NCBI GenBank assembly: GCA_034933285.1
Contig: JAYFNT010000011.1
Location: forward strand, 75,491 to 139,490
Direction of reading: 5' to 3'
Source of the DNA: RPRC01 sp034933285
GTDB lineage: Bacteria > Desulfobacterota > Desulfuromonadia > Geobacterales > Geobacteraceae
DNA: 64,000 bases
Part shown: piece by piece, positions 17,409 to 25,966 of the stretch
How positions within the stretch are numbered: the first letter of the stretch is position 1
How the letters are laid out: each line of letters starts with the position of its first letter
Position numbers and translations under genes: made by a program
Notes under the pieces: generated by a model
The model's database searches: none
What the model saw: the letters and a program-made list of their open reading frames with translations, nothing else
What the model was told of the DNA's origin: nothing

Positions 17409-18804
17409 TCTTCCGTCCGTTCTGCTTGTCGATGACGAGGAACAGATACTGTTTTCATCTGCCGCGCTGCTCCGCAGGGCCGCTGTCAGGAACGTGAAGA
17501 CCATTTCCGACAGCAGGGATGTACTGCCCATCCTGGCCGGGGAAAATGTGGGAACCATCGTGCTGGACCTGTTCATGCCCCATGTTTCGGGAAAAGACCT
17601 CCTGGCGCATCTGTACCGAGACTATCCCCATATCCCGGTTATTGTCATGACCGCCGCACACGACCTGGAAACGGCTGTTGACTGCATGAAAACGGGCGCT
17701 TTCGACTACCTGTTGAAACCGGTGGAAAACGCCCGTTTCATTTCAAGCGTCTCCAAAGCCATGGAAATCTTCACCCTGAAGAGCCAGATGGCTCTGCTGG
17801 AACAGCACCTGTTCGACGACAGGGTCGAGCAACCTGCGGCCTTCGAGTCCATTGTCACCGTAAGCAAGAAGATGCAGACTGTTTTCCAGTACTGCGAGGT
17901 AATCGGGAGGTCCCGGCAGCCAGTTCTGATTACCGGTGAAACAGGTACCGGCAAGGAACTTGTCGCCAGGGCAGTCCATGCCGTAAGCGGCCTTGCTGGT
18001 AAGTTCATCCCGGTAAACGTGGCCGGACTGGACGACAATCTTTTTACCGACACCCTGTTCGGCCACCGGAAAGGAGCTTACACCGGGGCGGAAGAAGCGC
18101 GCAGAGGGCTGATAGAATCCGCGGCCGAAGGCACGCTGTTCCTGGACGAGATCGGGGACCTGTCCGAATCTTCCCAGGTCAAGCTTCTGCGCCTGCTCCA
18201 GGAGCAGGAATACTACTCCATAGGTTCCGATATACCGAAAAAGAGTTCCTCCAGGATCATTGCCTCCACCAACAGGGATCTGCGCGAAGAGGTTTCCCGG
18301 GGCACGTTCCGCCGCGACCTCTACTACCGGATCTGCGCACACCGAGTCATCATCCCGCCGCTCAGGGAGCGGCCCGAGGACATCCCCTGCCTATTGGGAC
18401 ATTTTCTCCGCAAAGCGTCCAAAAAACTCGACAAGAGGCGCCCGAGTCCGCCCCCCCAGCTGTTCGCCCTCCTTTCCGCCTACCCCTTTCCCGGAAACGT
18501 CAGGGAGCTGGAAGCCATGGTATTCGACGCCGTCGCCCGACATGCTTCCGGCATCCTGTCGCTTACAAGTTTCAGGGAGGCGGTCAGCAGGAAATACTCC
18601 GTCGAATCCCTTCAGCCACTTGAACCAACGGCAAACGGTTCCCTTCCCTTGCGGTTTCCCGAAAAACTTCCAACCCTGCATGAAGCAGAAACCCTGCTGG
18701 TGAACGAAGCCATGAAGCGTTCCGGAGGAAATCAGGGAATTGCCGCTTCTCTCCTGGGGATCTCCCGCTCCGCCCTCAACAAAAGGCTCAGAAAAACGGA
18801 TTAA
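17386..18804 (+). CDS. NtrC-type sigma-54 response regulator
   Basis: 472 residues in three parts. The receiver (about 8-125) has phospho-acceptor Asp61 in VLDLFMPH. The AAA+ domain (about 165-400) has Walker A GETGTGKE, the sigma-54 contact loop GAYTGA at 230-235 and Walker B LFLDEIGD. A Fis-type helix-turn-helix ends the protein (NQGIAASLLGISRSALNKRL). It activates RNA polymerase with sigma-54. The ATG at 17386 is preceded by GGGAGGG and overlaps the kinase gene. A sigma-54 promoter with upstream TCACA repeats lies directly downstream, before two alcohol dehydrogenase genes, which makes that operon its most likely target. Confidence 0.95.
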   Translation: MKNTANLDLPSVLLVDDEEQILFSSAALLRRAAVRNVKTISDSRDVLPILAGENVGTIVLDLFMPHVSGKDLLAHLYRDYPHIPVIVMTAAHDLETAVDCMKTGAFDYLLKPVENARFISSVSKAMEIFTLKSQMALLEQHLFDDRVEQPAAFESIVTVSKKMQTVFQYCEVIGRSRQPVLITGETGTGKELVARAVHAVSGLAGKFIPVNVAGLDDNLFTDTLFGHRKGAYTGAEEARRGLIESAAEGTLFLDEIGDLSESSQVKLLRLLQEQEYYSIGSDIPKKSSSRIIASTNRDLREEVSRGTFRRDLYYRICAHRVIIPPLRERPEDIPCLLGHFLRKASKKLDKRRPSPPPQLFALLSAYPFPGNVRELEAMVFDAVARHASGILSLTSFREAVSRKYSVESLQPLEPTANGSLPLRFPEKLPTLHEAETLLVNEAMKRSGGNQGIAASLLGISRSALNKRLRKTD

Positions 18805-18830
18805 CCCGGCCGTCTCTAATGAAAAAGTCT

Positions 18831-18868
18831 GTGCAGCAATTCACACCTGTGAAAAGACTCACACCTGC
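18831..18868 (+). promoter_or_regulatory. Candidate activator-binding site (UAS) upstream of the sigma-54 promoter
   Basis: The 310-base gap 18805-19114 holds no gene. It contains a palindrome TCACACCTGTGA (18841-18852), a second copy of its half TCACACCTG (18859-18867) and a TGTG to the left. The centre is about 165 bases upstream of the sigma-54 -24 box, a normal distance for an NtrC-type enhancer site. Assignment to the upstream response regulator is inference. Confidence 0.55.
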
Positions 18869-19010
18869 CTTAAACCCGCTCCCAACATGGAATCAGGTCT
18901 GCTCCCCAATCCTGCCCAAGGTAATTTTCTTTACATCCCTCTCAAGACCATGATAGAGCGGCCAAGCCATAACTCTCGGTAATAATACAACTATTTTTCA
19001 ACCGACGCTC

Positions 19011-19027
19011 CGGCACACCCCGTGCTT
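19011..19027 (+). promoter_or_regulatory. Sigma-54 promoter of the alcohol dehydrogenase operon
   Basis: CGGCAC, five bases, then GTGCT. The invariant GG (19012-19013) and GC (19024-19025) are exactly 12 bases apart, as sigma-54 requires. The predicted start is near 19037, about 78 bases before the first gene. Confidence 0.75.
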
Positions 19028-19114
19028 TAGCATAATCAATATCTGATGGAACAGGATGTCCGTTTCCCAGGCCTCCCGCTCGTCGGGAAAAACCACTTTT
19101 CCAAGGAGGAAAAC

Positions 19115-20278
19115 ATGACAATGCCATTAGGACCAGTCCGGTATCTCGTACCCCCTATTTCGCTGATAGGGTGTGGAACATCCAAAGCTGTCGGTGACTA
19201 TCTGAAGACCTTAGGTGCCAAAAAGACCCTGATCGTTACCGATAAAGGCCTGTCCAAGATCGGCGTGGCCGGCACAATCAAGAAATATGTCGAAGATGCC
19301 GGCTTGCAGGCCGTCATTTTTGACGGCGCGGAACCCAACCCGACCGACCAGAATGTGGCTGACGGCGTCAAAGCGTATCAGGAGAACGGCTGCGACTCCA
19401 TCATATCGCTGGGCGGCGGAAGCTCCCATGATACCGGCAAAGGGGTCGGCATCGTAGCCACTAATGGCGGCAAAATTAAAGATTTCCAGGGAATTGACAC
19501 GGTGAAGAAACCCATGCCGCCGCTCATCGCCATCAACACCACTGCAGGCACCGGCAGTGAAGTGACTCCTGCGGCAGTTATCACCAACACTGAGAATCAT
19601 GTGAAAATGGTTGTCTGGAGCATCAATGTGTCGGCGAACGTAGCCATTGACGACCCTGAGCTGATGATCGGAATGCCCCCGGCCCTGACCGCCGCAACCG
19701 GCATGGATGCCCTCACCCACGCAGTGGAAGCCTATGTTTCCCTGGGCCACAACCCGAGAGCCGATGCCCTTGCCCTGAAGGCCATCGAGATGATTGCCCA
19801 ATACCTGCGCAAGGCAGTTGCCAACGGTCAGAATATCGAGGCACGCACCGGCATGGCCTATGCCCAAACCCTTGCCGGCGAAGCGTTCTCCAGCGCGGGT
19901 CTGGGAATCGCCCACTCCCTTGCCCACCAGCCCGGCAGCTTCATCGGCCTGCCACACGGTGTCTGCAACGCAATCTTCCTGCCCCTGGTCTGCGAGTTCA
20001 ACATGAATGCCTGCCTGGAACGTTTCGCTGACATTGCCGTGGCCATGGGAGAGGACATCGTCGGCATGACGACGAGAGACGCTGCCCTGACAGGGATCGA
20101 TGCTATCCGGACGCTGTCCGCCGATATCGGCATCCCGTCGGGTCTCGCACAACTGGGGATGAAGGAAGAGGATATCCCGAAAATGGCCGAATGGGCTTTG
20201 AAGGAAGTCTGCACTCCCACCAATCCCCGAATCACGACCTTGCAGGATATGGTTGACCTCTACAAAAAAGCGATGTAA
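19115..20278 (+). CDS. Iron-containing alcohol dehydrogenase 1
   Basis: Group III NAD-dependent alcohol dehydrogenase, 387 residues. The NAD-binding GGGSSHDTGKG lies near 100. Predicted iron ligands are Asp198 and His202 (MDALTHA), His267 (GIAHS) and His281 (LPHG), with the spacing of FucO/AdhB. It oxidises an alcohol to the aldehyde or the reverse; substrate unknown. The ATG at 19115 sits behind AAGGAGGA, and an in-frame ATG follows two codons later. It is the first gene after the sigma-54 promoter. Its paralogue lies 72 bases downstream. Confidence 0.95.
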   Translation: MTMPLGPVRYLVPPISLIGCGTSKAVGDYLKTLGAKKTLIVTDKGLSKIGVAGTIKKYVEDAGLQAVIFDGAEPNPTDQNVADGVKAYQENGCDSIISLGGGSSHDTGKGVGIVATNGGKIKDFQGIDTVKKPMPPLIAINTTAGTGSEVTPAAVITNTENHVKMVVWSINVSANVAIDDPELMIGMPPALTAATGMDALTHAVEAYVSLGHNPRADALALKAIEMIAQYLRKAVANGQNIEARTGMAYAQTLAGEAFSSAGLGIAHSLAHQPGSFIGLPHGVCNAIFLPLVCEFNMNACLERFADIAVAMGEDIVGMTTRDAALTGIDAIRTLSADIGIPSGLAQLGMKEEDIPKMAEWALKEVCTPTNPRITTLQDMVDLYKKAM

Positions 20279-20289
20279 CGCGATGCACA

Positions 20290-20317
20290 GCGGGGCGCCC
20301 GGGGTAGGGCGCCCCGC
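20290..20317. other. Perfect 11-bp GC-rich hairpin between the two dehydrogenase genes
   Basis: GCGGGGCGCCC pairs perfectly with GGGCGCCCCGC around a 6-base loop. There is no T-run, so it is more likely an mRNA-stability or processing element than a terminator. Confidence 0.7.
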
Positions 20318-20350
20318 CACAATACCGGGCTATTCAAGGAGGTAGAAACC

Positions 20351-21514
20351 ATGGCTTTAGCTGAGCAGGTATATGAATTTTATATCCCATCTATTTCACG
20401 CATGGGGATCGGCGCAGTGAAGGAAGTCGGGGCGAAGGCCAAATATCTCGGCGGCACCAGGGCGCTGCTGGTCACCGACAAGGGATTGTCCAAATCGGGC
20501 ATGGCCGACCAGATCAAGAAGCTGCTCGAAGATGCCGGGGTCCCCACAACCATCTTCGACGGGGCTGAACCCAACCCGACCGATATCGATGTCCGCGAGG
20601 GCCTGAAAGCCTACCAGGCCAACAAGTGCGACATAATAGTAACCCTGGGCGGCGGCAGCTCCCACGACACCGGGAAAGGAATCGGCATAGTGGCCAGCAA
20701 TGGCGGCGACATACGCGAATACGCCGGCATCGACACGGTTGCCAAACCGTTGCCGCCCCTCATCGCCATCAACACCACCGCGGGAACAGCCAGCGAGATG
20801 ACCCGCTTTGCCGTCATCACCAACACCGACACCCATGTGAAAATGATCTTCGCCACCCCGCGCATCACCCCGACCATCGCCATAAACGACCCGGTCCTGA
20901 TGGTGGGAATGCCGCCCGCCCTGACCGCTTCCACCGGCATGGACGCCCTTACCCATGCAGTAGAAGCATATGTGGCAGCCCTGATGAACCCGGTTACCGA
21001 CGCATGCGCTCTGGCGGCAATAAAGCTGGTGGCTGACTGGCTTCCGGCTGCGGTTGCCAATGGCGACAACCTGGAAGCACGCGACAAGATGGCCTATGCC
21101 GAGTACCTGGCCGGAATGGCCTTCAACAACGCCGGAATCGGCATCGTCCACGCCATGGCCCACCAGCCGGGTGCGCTGCTCAACAAGCCCCACGGTGTCT
21201 GCAACGCCATCCTGCTGCCGCACGGGTGCGCGTTCAACCTCATCGCCATGCCGAGGCGCTTCGCCGATATTGCCGTCGCCCTGGGAGTCAATACCTGTGG
21301 TCTCACGGCAATGGAAGCAGCGGAAGCATGCGTCGAAGCCATCAGGAAGCTGTCCAAGATGGTCGGCATACCCGCGGGCCTTTCGGAAATCGGCGTCAAG
21401 GAAAGCGACATACCGGCATTGTCCGACAATGCCATCAAAGACATCTGCTGCCTGTTCAACCCGCGGAAGATAACCATTGACGACATCCGCAGGATTTACA
21501 GGGAAGCGCTGTAA
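20351..21514 (+). CDS. Iron-containing alcohol dehydrogenase 2
   Basis: A 387-residue paralogue of the preceding gene with identical length and ligand positions: Asp198, His202, His267, His281 (KPHG). GGGSSHDTGKG is conserved. The strongest differences are around the substrate pocket (TASEMTRFAVIT instead of TGSEVTPAAVIT), which suggests a different alcohol or aldehyde preference. AAGGAGG precedes the ATG. It is co-transcribed with gene 1 and followed by an outer-membrane protein gene. Confidence 0.95.
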   Translation: MALAEQVYEFYIPSISRMGIGAVKEVGAKAKYLGGTRALLVTDKGLSKSGMADQIKKLLEDAGVPTTIFDGAEPNPTDIDVREGLKAYQANKCDIIVTLGGGSSHDTGKGIGIVASNGGDIREYAGIDTVAKPLPPLIAINTTAGTASEMTRFAVITNTDTHVKMIFATPRITPTIAINDPVLMVGMPPALTASTGMDALTHAVEAYVAALMNPVTDACALAAIKLVADWLPAAVANGDNLEARDKMAYAEYLAGMAFNNAGIGIVHAMAHQPGALLNKPHGVCNAILLPHGCAFNLIAMPRRFADIAVALGVNTCGLTAMEAAEACVEAIRKLSKMVGIPAGLSEIGVKESDIPALSDNAIKDICCLFNPRKITIDDIRRIYREAL

Positions 21515-21625
21515 GCAGTGAATTTGATTGATTTGCGCAATGCGGGAGAGGTGCACCGAGCCCCTCCCGGCAGCTCAAAATCAGTTTCCTGTGTTGGTCA
21601 AACATGAAATGGCGGAGGAAAACTT

Positions 21626-22525
21626 ATGAAAAAACTGTTGATTTTAGCAGTGATGGGCCTGCTGCTTGCCAGACCTGACGTATCCCATGCCGCTGCTTAC
21701 GCCAGGGACTATATACCGCTGCCACCCGGCACATCCCTGTTCTGTTTCTACTTTAACCATGCCAGCGCCAACAAGCTCTACCAGGATGGAAATAAAATCG
21801 GCAATGATTTCAACCAGACCGCAAATGTCGGAATGCTCAGGTATGTCTATTACACCAGCATCGGCAAGTCCCTCTACGGTGACGGTCCCTTTACCATTGA
21901 CCCCCAATTCATCGTGCCCTTCGTCGATGTCAACTTGAGCGGAGACTATGAGGCTTTGAACAACAACCACGAAATCTCCACCACCGGCTTTGCCGATCCC
22001 ATCGTGCTGTGCACCTTCTGGTTCATCAACGACCCGAAGGACAAGTTCTGGGTGGGGTTCACCCCCTGGCTGACCCTGCCGGTCGGACAGTACGACAGGG
22101 ACAGGATCGCAAACCCGGGCAGCAACCGCTGGGCGTTCAAACCGGAGATCGGGGTGGTAAAAGGCATAGGGGAAAAGGCCTATCTGGACTTGATCCTGGG
22201 CGGGGAATTCTACTCAGACAATGATGAATACCTGGGAAACAGCAAGCTGGAGCAGGATCCCACCATTCAGGCGGAAGCGCACCTGAGTTACGACATCACC
22301 AAGCAGTGGGCGATTTCGCTGGATTACTATTACGTCTATGGCGGCGAAACCAAAGTTGACGGCGCCTGGCAGAACAACTCGCAGAGCAATCACGGCCTGG
22401 GCCTGACCCTGTTCTGGCTGGTCGGGAGCAACAACCAGCTGCTGATCTCCTACCGGGATGATTTTTCAGTCAAGAGCGGTGCAGGCACCAATACCGTCGG
22501 CTTCCGCTGGGCATACTTCTTCTGA
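21626..22525 (+). CDS. Outer-membrane transporter-like protein (phenol MetA-degradation family)
   Basis: 299 residues with a signal peptide (about 1-22, cleaved near SHA-AAY) and a predicted beta-barrel resembling the Phenol_MetA_deg family (PF13557), whose members sit beside hydrocarbon or alcohol utilisation genes. The C-terminus ends in an aromatic (WAYFF), as outer-membrane barrels do. GGAGG precedes the ATG. It is the last gene before a strong terminator, so it completes the sigma-54 alcohol operon. A role in alcohol uptake is inferred from context. Confidence 0.8.
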   Translation: MKKLLILAVMGLLLARPDVSHAAAYARDYIPLPPGTSLFCFYFNHASANKLYQDGNKIGNDFNQTANVGMLRYVYYTSIGKSLYGDGPFTIDPQFIVPFVDVNLSGDYEALNNNHEISTTGFADPIVLCTFWFINDPKDKFWVGFTPWLTLPVGQYDRDRIANPGSNRWAFKPEIGVVKGIGEKAYLDLILGGEFYSDNDEYLGNSKLEQDPTIQAEAHLSYDITKQWAISLDYYYVYGGETKVDGAWQNNSQSNHGLGLTLFWLVGSNNQLLISYRDDFSVKSGAGTNTVGFRWAYFF

Positions 22526-22598
22526 CAAACACGTCCAACAGCTGAAAACGGCATCTCTGTTAAATAGCCGTTTACCGAAGATCCTCCTTCTCGGTATC

Positions 22599-22625
22599 GG
22601 GGCGCTGTAAGCGCCCCTTTTTTTT
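22599..22625 (+). terminator. Terminator of the alcohol dehydrogenase operon
   Basis: GGGGCGC pairs with GCGCCCC around TGTAA, followed by eight T residues. It closes the operon. Confidence 0.93.
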
Positions 22626-22711
22626 GCATGAACGGCAAAACCCGCAAAAACTTGAGCCGGAAGCTCCTTCTCCCGGCGGAAAATTCAACTCGTCCGGCAG
22701 CAAAAAACAGG

Positions 22712-22749
22712 TTGACATATACTGTTTTTCGTATATATTGAAAACTATA
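22712..22749 (+). promoter_or_regulatory. Sigma-70 promoter overlapped by an inverted repeat
   Basis: TTGACA (22712-22717), 16 bases, then TATATT (22734-22739). A dyad, ACATATA..TTTTTC facing GAAAAC.TATATGT, covers the spacer and -10 region. A repressor binding it would block transcription of the sulfur fusion gene. The regulator is not identified. Confidence 0.7.
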
Positions 22750-22817
22750 TGTGCTTGCGGGAGCATACAACCTCGCGAATACACACGATATCACACGTCA
22801 TTACCCGGAGGAATGTC

Positions 22818-25286
22818 ATGGCCAGATACCTTATTGTAGGCGGCGTAGCAGCAGGAATGTCGGCAGCGACACGTTTGAGAAGGCTGGAAGAAAAAGCCAA
22901 GATAATCGTTTTCGAGCGAGGCGAGCATGTCTCATACGCCAACTGCGGCCTCCCCTATTACGTTGGTAACACCATAAGCGAAAGGGATCGGCTCCTGGTC
23001 CAGACCCCGGAAGGGTTCAAAAACCTGTTCAACATCGAAGTTCGTACCAAAAACGAGGTATTGTCCGTCCATCCCGGAACGAAAAGCATCCGCGTGAAGG
23101 ACCTGTTATCGGGCCGGGAGTACGAGGAAACCTACGACAAGCTGCTTCTGGCCCCGGGAGGATCCCCGGTGAAGCCAACCATCCCGGGCTCGGACCACCC
23201 GGCGATCCACACCCTCTGGACCATCCCCGATTCGGACCGGATCCGCGCCATGGTCGACAACGGCAGGGTGAAAAGCGCGCTGGTGGTAGGCGCGGGTTTC
23301 ATCGGCCTGGAAATGGCGGAAAACCTCCATGCCCGCAGCATAAACGTGACGGTAGTGGAAATGGCGAACCAGGCCATGAACGTCATCGATTACGAGATGG
23401 CGGCCATGGTGCACCGCGAACTGCGCATGCAGAAGGTCGGGCTTTACCTGGAAGACGGGGTGGCAAAATTCGAGCCGTTAGCGAACGGCGGCGTAAAGGC
23501 CATCCTCTCCAGCGGGAGAACAGTCGAGGCGGACCTGGTGCTCCTCTCCATCGGCGTCAAGCCAAACACCGGCTTCATCGCCGATTCAGGGATCGGGCTC
23601 GGCCCCAAAGGCCACATCGTTGTCGACGAATTTCTCAGGACCGGCGATAAAAACATCTATGCCGCGGGAGACGCCATCGAAGTGCTCCATCCCCTAACCA
23701 ACCAGAAGACCGCCATCCCCCTTGCCGGACCGGCCAACAAGCAGGGGCGCATCGTGGCGGACAACATGTGCGGAAAAAACGCGCATACTTACTGCGGCAC
23801 CATGGGGACTGCAATCGCCAAGGTTTTCGACCTGACCGTTGGCATGACCGGCGCCTCGGAAAAACTCTGCAGATCGAAAAACATTCCCTGTGACTCGGTG
23901 GTGATTCACCCCAACGACAGCGCCGGTTATTACCCGGGCGCCATGAAAATGTGCCTGAAGCTGGTGTACTCCCCCGAGACCAGGTTGGTGCTCGGCGCGC
24001 AGGCAACCGGCTACGACGGCGTGGACAAGCGCATCGACGTCATCGCCACCGCCATCAAGGGAAACATGACCGTGGATAACCTGGCCGAGATCGAGCATGC
24101 CTATGCTCCCCCCTATTCATCGGCAAAAGACCCGGTCAACATGGCCGGCTTCGTTGCCCAGAATGTCCTGGACGGACTGGTCAGGAGCATCTCCTGGGAT
24201 GAGGTGGAGCAGTTGGACAAGGAAGAGCTGCTCCTGCTGGATGTGCGCACCCCGGCTGAGTTCGCCACCGGCGGCATGCCCGGCGCAGTCCATATCCCCC
24301 TCGCGGAACTGCGCGACCGGGTCGACGAAGTCCCGCGCGACCGGAAGATAATAGTCTACTGCAAGGTCGGGCACATCGCCTATAACGCAGCGCGGGTACT
24401 GGCAGCGCACGGTTTCGACAACGTCTTCAACCTTTCCGGGGGTTATGAAACCTGGCATCTCGCCACCGGCCCCCAGGAATCGGCCCCGGCAACTGTTAAC
24501 GCCCATGCCCCTGAAACGGAAAAAGCAATGACAACGTCGAACCCACCAGAAAAATCGTCGAGAACCATCGAAATCAACGCCTGTGGCCTTCAGTGCCCCG
24601 GACCGGTCATGCGGCTCAAGCAGGAGATGGACGCCCTAGCCCCCGGCGAAGCGGTCTCCATCACCGCAAGCGATCCGGGCTTCCTGAACGACGCGCCTTC
24701 CTGGGCAAGGGCCACAGGCAACATGGTGCGCAACATCGGCGTGGAAAAGGGAATCGTGAAGGCCGTCATAGAAAAGGGTTCCCCGGAAACCGGCCCGACG
24801 CCGGCAGTTGCCGGAAACGACAAGACCATCGTCGTCTTCTCCGGCGACCTGGACAAGGTCATCGCCAGTTTCGTGATCGCCAACGGCGCACTGGCCATGG
24901 GGCGCAAGGTGACCATGTTCTTCACTTTCTGGGGCCTGAACGCCCTGCGCAGGAATGAAAAGGCGGGCGGTCTCGGCAAGAACCTGGTGGAGAAAGCGTT
25001 CGGCTGGATGATGCCGCGCGGGAGCAGGAAGCTCGCCCTGTCCCGGATGAGCATGGGAGGCATGGGCGGGATGATGATCAGGGGAATCATGAAGCGCAAG
25101 CACGTACCGGCGCTGGAAGAGATGATGGCCGTGGCCATCAGGGGCGGCGCAACCATCGTTGCCTGCCAGATGTCCATGGACCTGATGGGCATCCGCAGGG
25201 AGGAACTCATCGACGGCATCCAGGTCGGCGGGGTCGCCTCCTACCTGGAAGCCTCGGAAAAGGCGGACAATAACCTGTTCATCTGA
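22818..25286 (+). CDS. CoA-disulfide reductase - rhodanese - TusA - DsrE-like fusion
   Basis: 822 residues with four sulfur-handling modules. Residues 1-450 form a FAD/NAD(P)H disulfide oxidoreductase with the single redox Cys43 (YANCGLPYY) characteristic of CoA-disulfide reductase / Npsr-type persulfide reductases. A rhodanese domain (about 455-555) has catalytic Cys515 in VYCKVGH. A TusA-like domain (about 580-655) contains CGLQCPGP with Cys589 and Cys593. The last part (about 670-822) is DsrE/DsrF/DrsH-like (PF13686). The order suggests relay of a sulfane sulfur along one chain. ATG 22818 follows CGGAGGA. It is monocistronic between a regulated promoter and a very strong terminator. Confidence 0.92.
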   Translation: MARYLIVGGVAAGMSAATRLRRLEEKAKIIVFERGEHVSYANCGLPYYVGNTISERDRLLVQTPEGFKNLFNIEVRTKNEVLSVHPGTKSIRVKDLLSGREYEETYDKLLLAPGGSPVKPTIPGSDHPAIHTLWTIPDSDRIRAMVDNGRVKSALVVGAGFIGLEMAENLHARSINVTVVEMANQAMNVIDYEMAAMVHRELRMQKVGLYLEDGVAKFEPLANGGVKAILSSGRTVEADLVLLSIGVKPNTGFIADSGIGLGPKGHIVVDEFLRTGDKNIYAAGDAIEVLHPLTNQKTAIPLAGPANKQGRIVADNMCGKNAHTYCGTMGTAIAKVFDLTVGMTGASEKLCRSKNIPCDSVVIHPNDSAGYYPGAMKMCLKLVYSPETRLVLGAQATGYDGVDKRIDVIATAIKGNMTVDNLAEIEHAYAPPYSSAKDPVNMAGFVAQNVLDGLVRSISWDEVEQLDKEELLLLDVRTPAEFATGGMPGAVHIPLAELRDRVDEVPRDRKIIVYCKVGHIAYNAARVLAAHGFDNVFNLSGGYETWHLATGPQESAPATVNAHAPETEKAMTTSNPPEKSSRTIEINACGLQCPGPVMRLKQEMDALAPGEAVSITASDPGFLNDAPSWARATGNMVRNIGVEKGIVKAVIEKGSPETGPTPAVAGNDKTIVVFSGDLDKVIASFVIANGALAMGRKVTMFFTFWGLNALRRNEKAGGLGKNLVEKAFGWMMPRGSRKLALSRMSMGGMGGMMIRGIMKRKHVPALEEMMAVAIRGGATIVACQMSMDLMGIRREELIDGIQVGGVASYLEASEKADNNLFI

Positions 25287-25359
25287 AAGTCGACTGCCTG
25301 CGGTTTCGTGGAATGTTGAGGAGATATGGGTTGCAGCCCGAAACAGGGCTGTGCATTCA

Positions 25360-25418
25360 AACCCGCAAGTGCCGGGGGGAGCAAATCGCTCCCCCCGGCA
25401 CTTGCGGGTTTCTCTTCC
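25360..25418 (+). terminator. Long perfect-stem terminator after the sulfur fusion gene
   Basis: A 23-bp perfect stem (25360-25382 with 25388-25410) and a 5-base loop, followed by TCTCTTC. It separates the fusion gene from the convergent thioesterase gene. Confidence 0.85.
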
Positions 25419-25430
25419 CGGCTGTGAGCG

Positions 25431-25820
25431 TCATTTCTCAAGGACGTGCTTTTCAAGAACGAAGCAGGTGAAGATTCCGGAGAACACCTTTGTCCCGGCT
25501 TCATCGACACCCTCCACCTCGACACGATGCTTCTTCCCGCCGATTTCCGCAACCTTTGCTTCAAGCGTAACGGCATCGCCGCATTTCGTCGGCTTCAGAA
25601 ACCTGACCTCAGCGGAACCGAGCACAACATTGGGATCGTTGACCGCCGCCATTGCCGCGAAATCTGCGGCGCCGAAGATAAAACCGCCATGCACGAGCTG
25701 GTGAGCGTCGGCGACCATTTCCGGGATGGTGTCCAGCTTTACAACGGCCTTGCCCTCATCGACAGAGATTATTTGCCCGCAAAGCGACCGGTTTATGGCC
25801 AAATGCGTATTGAGTTCCAT
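25431..25820 (-). CDS. Hotdog-fold acyl-CoA thioesterase-like protein
   Basis: 129 residues with the hotdog signature DAHQLVHGGFIFGAADFAA and the strand RFLKPTKCGDAVTLEAKV. Such proteins hydrolyse acyl- or aryl-CoA thioesters (PaaI-like). The ATG at 25820 has AGGAG upstream; a longer frame back to 25922 lacks support. It lies 146 bases downstream of the PLP enzyme gene on the same strand. The substrate is unknown. Confidence 0.85.
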   Translation of the reverse strand: MELNTHLAINRSLCGQIISVDEGKAVVKLDTIPEMVADAHQLVHGGFIFGAADFAAMAAVNDPNVVLGSAEVRFLKPTKCGDAVTLEAKVAEIGGKKHRVEVEGVDEAGTKVFSGIFTCFVLEKHVLEK

Positions 25821-25966
25821 TTTTTCGTCTCCTTCTGGGTCTTCAGGGATAGCATTAATGTTCGGGGCAGTGAAGTTGCAGCTTTGGGCCCATATTCTGC
25901 CAGAAAACGCTTCAATTTTCACCCCCCATTTCAGTGAAAGTTTCCGGCAGCAAGAACAGGCAGGCC

